The notes under the pieces were generated by a model. That model was given only the letters and a program-made list of their open reading frames with translations. It was not told where the DNA came from and did no database searches. A program made the position numbers and the translations under genes. Shown piece after piece: positions 21,593-24,769 of a DNA stretch of 24,769 nt (position 1 is the stretch's first letter; every line of letters starts with the position of its first letter). This stretch comes from DATAMF01 sp964472565 (GTDB lineage Bacteria > Chloroflexota > Anaerolineae > Aggregatilineales > Aggregatilineaceae): the NCBI GenBank assembly GCA_964472565.1, contig CAYYNB010000085.1, positions 1 through 24,769 of the forward strand, read 5' to 3'.

Positions 21593-22510
21593 TTAGTGTA
21601 CCACATCCATCGGCAGCGGAGTGCCTTGCCACACCGCGTCGAAGTTAGGTGTAAGTGCATCTGCTTTTACCCACAGGTAGTCGCAGCTCCATACTATCTT
21701 GCGATATTGTCCGCTCTCATCTACGCCGAGGACCCACGCCGTCTTACCCGCCTGAATAGTTACCAGCGGGCTGGTCAGTTTGCCTGGCTTCCAGTAGATC
21801 ATCGCATCCTGTCCAAAACTGCCGACTACTGCCGTCTTGGGCAGTCGCATCAACACATCACAACCCGGCAGCGTAGGATCGCCCACTGTGCCTGGGCGGG
21901 TGTAACAAGTCGTCGATGGAGTCGTCGAAAAGGCGCGCAGGTGGAAGTAATCCCCCCAGCCATTCCAGGCACCATCGCCAGGTTCCGCATAGCGGACATA
22001 CCGCGCGGTTACGGTGGCAGCAAGCGCTATATCAACGTCAACCACCTGGGGAGCAGTGCCTCCCTCATGGGGATAGACAGCATCCGACACAACAGTCCAG
22101 TTTACATTATCGGTGGAAACGGCAACCTGCACCGCCAGCGAGTTGTCAAACTCCCCATCCCAATCCAGCCAGTAGCCGACCGCAGTCAGGGGGTATGCGG
22201 CCCCCAGGTCAACCGTTTGATAGGTCGGGTTGTTAGTCTCATTGGTCTGATTTCCCCACCGACCGCCACTGGGATTCGTCGTGGTGTTGTAGTCCGCTGC
22301 ATCGTTGGCGTTGCCCCAGCCGGGGTCGTTAATCCCACCCCTGCGGTCAATCACCGGGCAATAGTCGGTGATATTCACTGCGGATTGAGCGTCTACGTCG
22401 GCGTGTGTGATAGGTGCGGGGAACAGCGCAACGACCATTATTATGACGAGTGCAATGAGTGAGATGAGATTGATGGAAAAGCGCTTCTGGTGCAAAAAGT
22501 GGTGATTCAT
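21593..22510 (-). CDS. Secreted discoidin-like (F5/8 type C) protein
   Basis: 305 residues from ATG 22510, preceded by AGGAGGAATCTA (strong SD). The signal peptide (LISLIALVIIMVVALFPAPITHAD) is followed by a galactose-binding-like beta-sandwich (about 45-200): YNTTTNPSGGRWGNQTNETNNP, YQTVDLGAAYPLTAVGYWLDWD, VQVAVSTDNVNWTVVSDAV, ARYVRYAEPG. These are typical of F5/8 C domains that bind sugars or phospholipids. A C-terminal part (about 215-305) with paired Cys ends in PNFDAVWQGTPLPMDVV, a close I recognise from other Chloroflexota exported proteins. It is preceded by a long leader (see 22511-22890) and converges on the QS-repeat gene. Ligand unknown. Confidence 0.78.
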   Translation of the reverse strand: MNHHFLHQKRFSINLISLIALVIIMVVALFPAPITHADVDAQSAVNITDYCPVIDRRGGINDPGWGNANDAADYNTTTNPSGGRWGNQTNETNNPTYQTVDLGAAYPLTAVGYWLDWDGEFDNSLAVQVAVSTDNVNWTVVSDAVYPHEGGTAPQVVDVDIALAATVTARYVRYAEPGDGAWNGWGDYFHLRAFSTTPSTTCYTRPGTVGDPTLPGCDVLMRLPKTAVVGSFGQDAMIYWKPGKLTSPLVTIQAGKTAWVLGVDESGQYRKIVWSCDYLWVKADALTPNFDAVWQGTPLPMDVVH

Positions 22511-22555
22511 TAGATTCCTCCTCAATTTCCGCGCAGATTGGCAATGCTTCCCAGA

Positions 22556-22581
22556 CCCTCATAGCTTGCCCACTATGAGGG
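22556..22581 (-). promoter_or_regulatory. Leader hairpin upstream of the discoidin gene
   Basis: CCCTCATAG (22556-22564) and CTATGAGGG (22573-22581) are perfect 9-bp arms around an 8-base loop, about 46 bp before the start codon. There is no T tract, so it is not an attenuator of the usual kind; mRNA stability or protein binding are possible roles. Confidence 0.5.
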
Positions 22582-22726
22582 CTTGCTACAGTTGTCCGCC
22601 TCGTTAAATGAACGGCGTTTTGCTTGCGAGTTAAGGCAGACAAACCGATCAAAGAAGATTTTGACCCGCCCCCTCCTTTCGCCATCGTTTCCACTGACTC
22701 CACCTGTTATGCAATTTACACAGGAT

Positions 22727-22747
22727 GCGTGACCAAAGCGTGACCAA
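22727..22747 (-). promoter_or_regulatory. Direct repeat with 11-bp period, operator-like
   Basis: GCGTGACCAA occurs at 22727-22736 and again at 22738-22747, an exact 10-base match spaced by one helical turn. On the minus strand a weak -10 (TAAATT, near 22714-22719) follows it, so the repeats would lie over or just above the -35 of the discoidin promoter, a usual place for a regulator. Confidence 0.5.
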
Positions 22748-22890
22748 CCAAAGGTTGTGAACGGATGGAGGAACGAAAAAAACTTCAGAGGATCGTGTAG
22801 GGGCGCGCCATCGGGAGAATAGGGGTGAACTGCATCATGATTAGACTCGGTTGGAGAGGGGAACCGAGGAGGTGAGGTTCTTCGGGCGCT

Positions 22891-23526
22891 TCATGACTTG
22901 CCCCGTTTTGCAGATCGTTTCAAGCGCACTGTCTCAAACACCGGAATACACACCAGCAGCCAGATCGCGCTCACCAGATACCCGCCGAGCACATCGCTCA
23001 GATAATGCAGCCCCAACAGCATCCGGCAGCATCCGATCAGCAGCACGAGGATCACCGCCGCTCCGGTGCACACGCCGCGCCAGCGCGCGAGGCGGGGCGT
23101 GTGCCACACCAGATACACCAGCAGCCCATACGTCGCGAACGACATCAGCGCGTGGCCGCTTGGAAAAGCAAAGGTGTCCTCGGTGATCAGCATGGGTTCC
23201 CACACCGGGCGGGGCCGCGCCACGATGATCTTGATGCTGTCGCTCACGATCTTCGCCCCGATCACCCCCCCGATCCACAGCGCCGCCGCGCCGAACTGCC
23301 GCCGCACCAGCAGCCAGATCGCCAGCAGGATAACCAGCGGGTACAGCACTTCGTCGCCCAAGTACGACACGATCCGCGCCGCATCCATGACCGCCGGATG
23401 ATCGCCCGCGTACAGGGTGTGCAGCAGATGATCATCCAGCCGGACCAGCGGGTTATCATGCCGGACGGCCACTGCCAGCAGGATCAGCAGCACCACCAGC
23501 GCAATCAGCCAGACCCATCGCTTCAA
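22891..23526 (-). CDS. PAP2-family membrane phosphatase
   Basis: 211 residues with about five or six membrane helices. All three PAP2 motifs are present: K99-x6-R106P107 (KIIVARPRP), PSGH (122-125), and CRMLLGLHYLSD, in which the usual Ser of SRx5Hx3D is Cys167 while R168, H174 and D178 remain. The enzyme should dephosphorylate a lipid phosphate such as undecaprenyl diphosphate or phosphatidic acid at the outer membrane face. The start is TTG at 23526, just 3 bp after the stop of the upstream gene, with GGAGG overlapping that gene's end; translation is probably coupled. It is the last gene of the operon that starts at 24740. Confidence 0.88.
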   Translation of the reverse strand: MKRWVWLIALVVLLILLAVAVRHDNPLVRLDDHLLHTLYAGDHPAVMDAARIVSYLGDEVLYPLVILLAIWLLVRRQFGAAALWIGGVIGAKIVSDSIKIIVARPRPVWEPMLITEDTFAFPSGHALMSFATYGLLVYLVWHTPRLARWRGVCTGAAVILVLLIGCCRMLLGLHYLSDVLGGYLVSAIWLLVCIPVFETVRLKRSAKRGKS

Positions 23527-23529
23527 GAC

Positions 23530-24102
23530 TCACCGCCTCCAGCACATCGGATAGGGATTAAACCACGCAAACCCGCGCCATGCAGAAGTAGTCCCGATTT
23601 CATACAGCGGCTCACCCGGCGCGGCATAACGAACGGCGCGCACCAGCATGCCCGGCCACACCCGCTGGGAAAGATCATCGCCTATCGCTTCAACTTCGAC
23701 CACCCCACCCGCATAATAGAGTTTGACCACCAGCCCGGCGTGGGCCACCGGCGCGGCCCCCGTCGATTCCCAGCGCAGACAGCTTATCTGCTCCGGTTCG
23801 CCCCAATCGAGCAGCACATCGGCCAGCCGCAGCACCCCGTAGGTCGATAATTCCATCATCTCCAGCGGCCCGCCGCGATCCGTGCCGCGCCCACTGTAGG
23901 GACTCCGCTCGTCCACGCGCTGCAAAAATTCATCGATCCGGGTGATGCCGGGCCGCAAACCCTGCCAGCACGGTTGGTCACACCCGCCCGTATCCAGGTA
24001 GGTCGGCGGGAGTTCAGAGGTCTGACCGATTTCATGTGCGATCAAGGTAAAAGCTGCACACGTCACAAAAACCGCCACGATCAATTGCAGAAATCGACTC
24101 AC
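23530..24102 (-). CDS. Exported CxxPCWQGLRPG-motif protein, paralog of the gene upstream
   Basis: 190 residues. It starts at GTG 24102, which overlaps the TGA of the upstream gene as GTGA, a typical coupled start. An N-terminal hydrophobic helix (FLQLIVAVFVTCAAFTLIAH) acts as signal or anchor, then C41-D-Q-P-C45-WQGLRPG. With the GTG start both Cys fall at exactly the same residue numbers as in the upstream paralog, which supports this start over a longer open frame. The rest is beta-rich (VLLDWGEPEQI, LVVKLYYAGGVVEVEAIG) and ends with AWRGFAWFNPYPMCWRR. Function unknown; the shared order suggests a small exported or membrane-anchored protein with a disulfide. PAP2 follows 3 bp later. Confidence 0.75.
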   Translation of the reverse strand: MSRFLQLIVAVFVTCAAFTLIAHEIGQTSELPPTYLDTGGCDQPCWQGLRPGITRIDEFLQRVDERSPYSGRGTDRGGPLEMMELSTYGVLRLADVLLDWGEPEQISCLRWESTGAAPVAHAGLVVKLYYAGGVVEVEAIGDDLSQRVWPGMLVRAVRYAAPGEPLYEIGTTSAWRGFAWFNPYPMCWRR

Positions 24103-24740
24103 GGAGTCACTCCGTCGGGATAATAATGTTTCACCAGGCTGCCGAAGCCGCGCCATTCAAAGGCCAGCAGCGGCAGCGTTAACGCCAGCGCCGGATAATT
24201 CAAAACCTCAACCCGCTGGGCGGCATCGAGTTCCACCGCATACGGCGGGAGTGTGCCGCTCGCCATCAAACCGGACGCGCGGTAATACAGCCGGAATTCC
24301 AGTTCCACCCTACTCCGCACACTGCGGTGTGGATACACGTAAGCAAAGGCTACCGCGTCCGGTTCCCCCAGCGCGGCGATCACATCCCCCACGCGCAGAT
24401 GGGCGGGCCGAAGCTGGAGTTCATTTTGCGCCGGAGACTGGCTCGAATAACCAAACCACAGCCGCGCGTCATCCCCTAAAACCGCCGTCCACTCTTCAAC
24501 CGATCCCGCCGTCCCCCCATCCACCACCGCATCCGGCCAGCGGGAATCGGTAAGCCGCTGCTGAACATCGTCGGGTGTGCTATAACCGGGGCGTAACCCC
24601 TGCCAGCACGGGGCCGTGCAGGAGACATCAGGCAGCAGCGCGGCGATCTCCGGGGGCGGCTGGTGCGGCAGCACCCCGCGCACCACGCCGATCAAAATCG
24701 CGCACAACACAAAAATGAACAGAACGAATCGGTATACCAT
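24099..24740 (-). CDS. Exported CxxPCWQGLRPG-motif protein, first gene of operon
   Basis: 213 residues. An N-terminal helix (FVLFIFVLCAILIGVV) is followed by C41-T-A-P-C45-WQGLRPG, then DDVQQRL, VGDVIAALGEPDAV, FRLYYRASG and a C-terminal FEWRGFGSLVKHYYP. It shares the Cys motif, the GEP turn, the LYY strand and the WRGF close with the next gene, so the two are tandem duplicates. Both look like membrane-anchored proteins facing outward. I do not know the family's role. ATG 24740 lies only 7 bases after the -10 box, so the mRNA is probably leaderless; no SD is present. It overlaps the next gene by 4 bp. Confidence 0.75.
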   Translation of the reverse strand: MVYRFVLFIFVLCAILIGVVRGVLPHQPPPEIAALLPDVSCTAPCWQGLRPGYSTPDDVQQRLTDSRWPDAVVDGGTAGSVEEWTAVLGDDARLWFGYSSQSPAQNELQLRPAHLRVGDVIAALGEPDAVAFAYVYPHRSVRSRVELEFRLYYRASGLMASGTLPPYAVELDAAQRVEVLNYPALALTLPLLAFEWRGFGSLVKHYYPDGVTP

Positions 24741-24747
24741 TCGGGCG

Positions 24748-24756
24748 ATTGTAACA
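24748..24756 (-). promoter_or_regulatory. Extended -10 promoter for a leaderless operon mRNA
   Basis: On the minus strand TGTTACAAT is an extended -10, and its hexamer TACAAT ends 7 bases before the ATG at 24740. Transcription would begin at or within a base or two of the start codon. A -35 would lie beyond the window edge. Confidence 0.55.
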
Positions 24757-24769
24757 CAGGCGTTTAGGC

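Larger units (their letters stand above)
22511..22890. other. Long leader/intergenic region without a supported gene
   Basis: About 380 bp between the PAP2 gene and the discoidin gene, both on the minus strand. It holds a hairpin in the discoidin leader (22556-22581), a phased direct repeat (22727-22747), a half copy of the GTAGGGGC palindrome (22796-22806) and a 5-bp GC hairpin (22861-22880) after the PAP2 stop. An open frame on the minus strand (22347-22703) overlaps the discoidin start in another frame and shows no family features. No riboswitch consensus was recognised. Confidence 0.5.

Noticed and set aside
22347..22703. 118-codon open frame on the minus strand upstream of the discoidin gene
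   Set aside because: It overlaps the discoidin start in another frame, lacks family features and contains the leader hairpin.
22861..22880. 5-bp GAACC/GGTTC hairpin after the PAP2 stop
   Set aside because: Too short and without a T tract to call a terminator.

Overview
The window looks like a stretch of bacterial chromosome, most likely from a member of the Chloroflexota (Anaerolineae-like). This is an inference from gene content: WD40 and PD40 propeller proteins, a TIR-membrane-WD40 protein, a receptor-type Ser/Thr kinase, a GH57 glucanotransferase and many exported proteins of unknown function, in GC-rich DNA. No rRNA, tRNA, CRISPR array, integrase, transposase or phage gene was seen. About 20 protein genes are supported. 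Starts were set from Shine-Dalgarno sequences, signal peptides, gene overlaps and nearby terminators.

Region 1 (1-5.1 kb, + strand) holds an exported WD40 protein, a two-ring Clp/Hsp100 ATPase whose first ATPase ring has lost its key catalytic residues, a secreted beta-helix protein that seems cut short, and a small YcxB-like membrane protein. Region 2 (5.1-8.5 kb) holds the TIR-TM-WD40 protein, a 77-residue very basic protein with its own promoter and terminator, a single-domain response regulator on the minus strand and, divergent from it, a 72-residue membrane-anchored protein. Region 3 (8.5-14.3 kb) holds a GH57 4-alpha-glucanotransferase, a large lipoprotein made of two copies of a SurA/parvulin-like module lacking the usual parvulin His, and a convergent BtrH-like (C39-fold) protein.

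Region 4 (14.3-17.5 kb) is a two-gene unit: a transmembrane Ser/Thr kinase whose extracytoplasmic part is a periplasmic sugar-binding-protein domain, followed 18 bp later by an exported Cys-containing protein. Region 5 (17.5-19.7 kb, minus) has a YjzC-like small protein, 6-phosphofructokinase and a SAM-dependent methyltransferase. Region 6 (19.8-22.5 kb) has a membrane-anchored PD40 propeller protein, a low-complexity QS-repeat protein and a secreted discoidin-type protein with a long leader. Region 7 (22.9-24.7 kb, minus) is a tight three-gene operon: two tandem paralogous exported proteins sharing a CxxPCWQGLRPG motif and a PAP2 phosphatase, with a promoter placed so that its mRNA should be leaderless.

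Across the window, six promoter candidates share an extended -10 of the form TGNTANNAT, mostly with weak -35 boxes, and several intergenic palindromes share a GGGGC(N)GCCCC plan. Those regulatory patterns, the Clp protein with a dead first ring, the sugar-receptor kinase, the duplicated parvulin lipoprotein and the tandem Cys-motif paralogs are the items most worth following. No single multi-gene system new to science could be shown from sequence alone.
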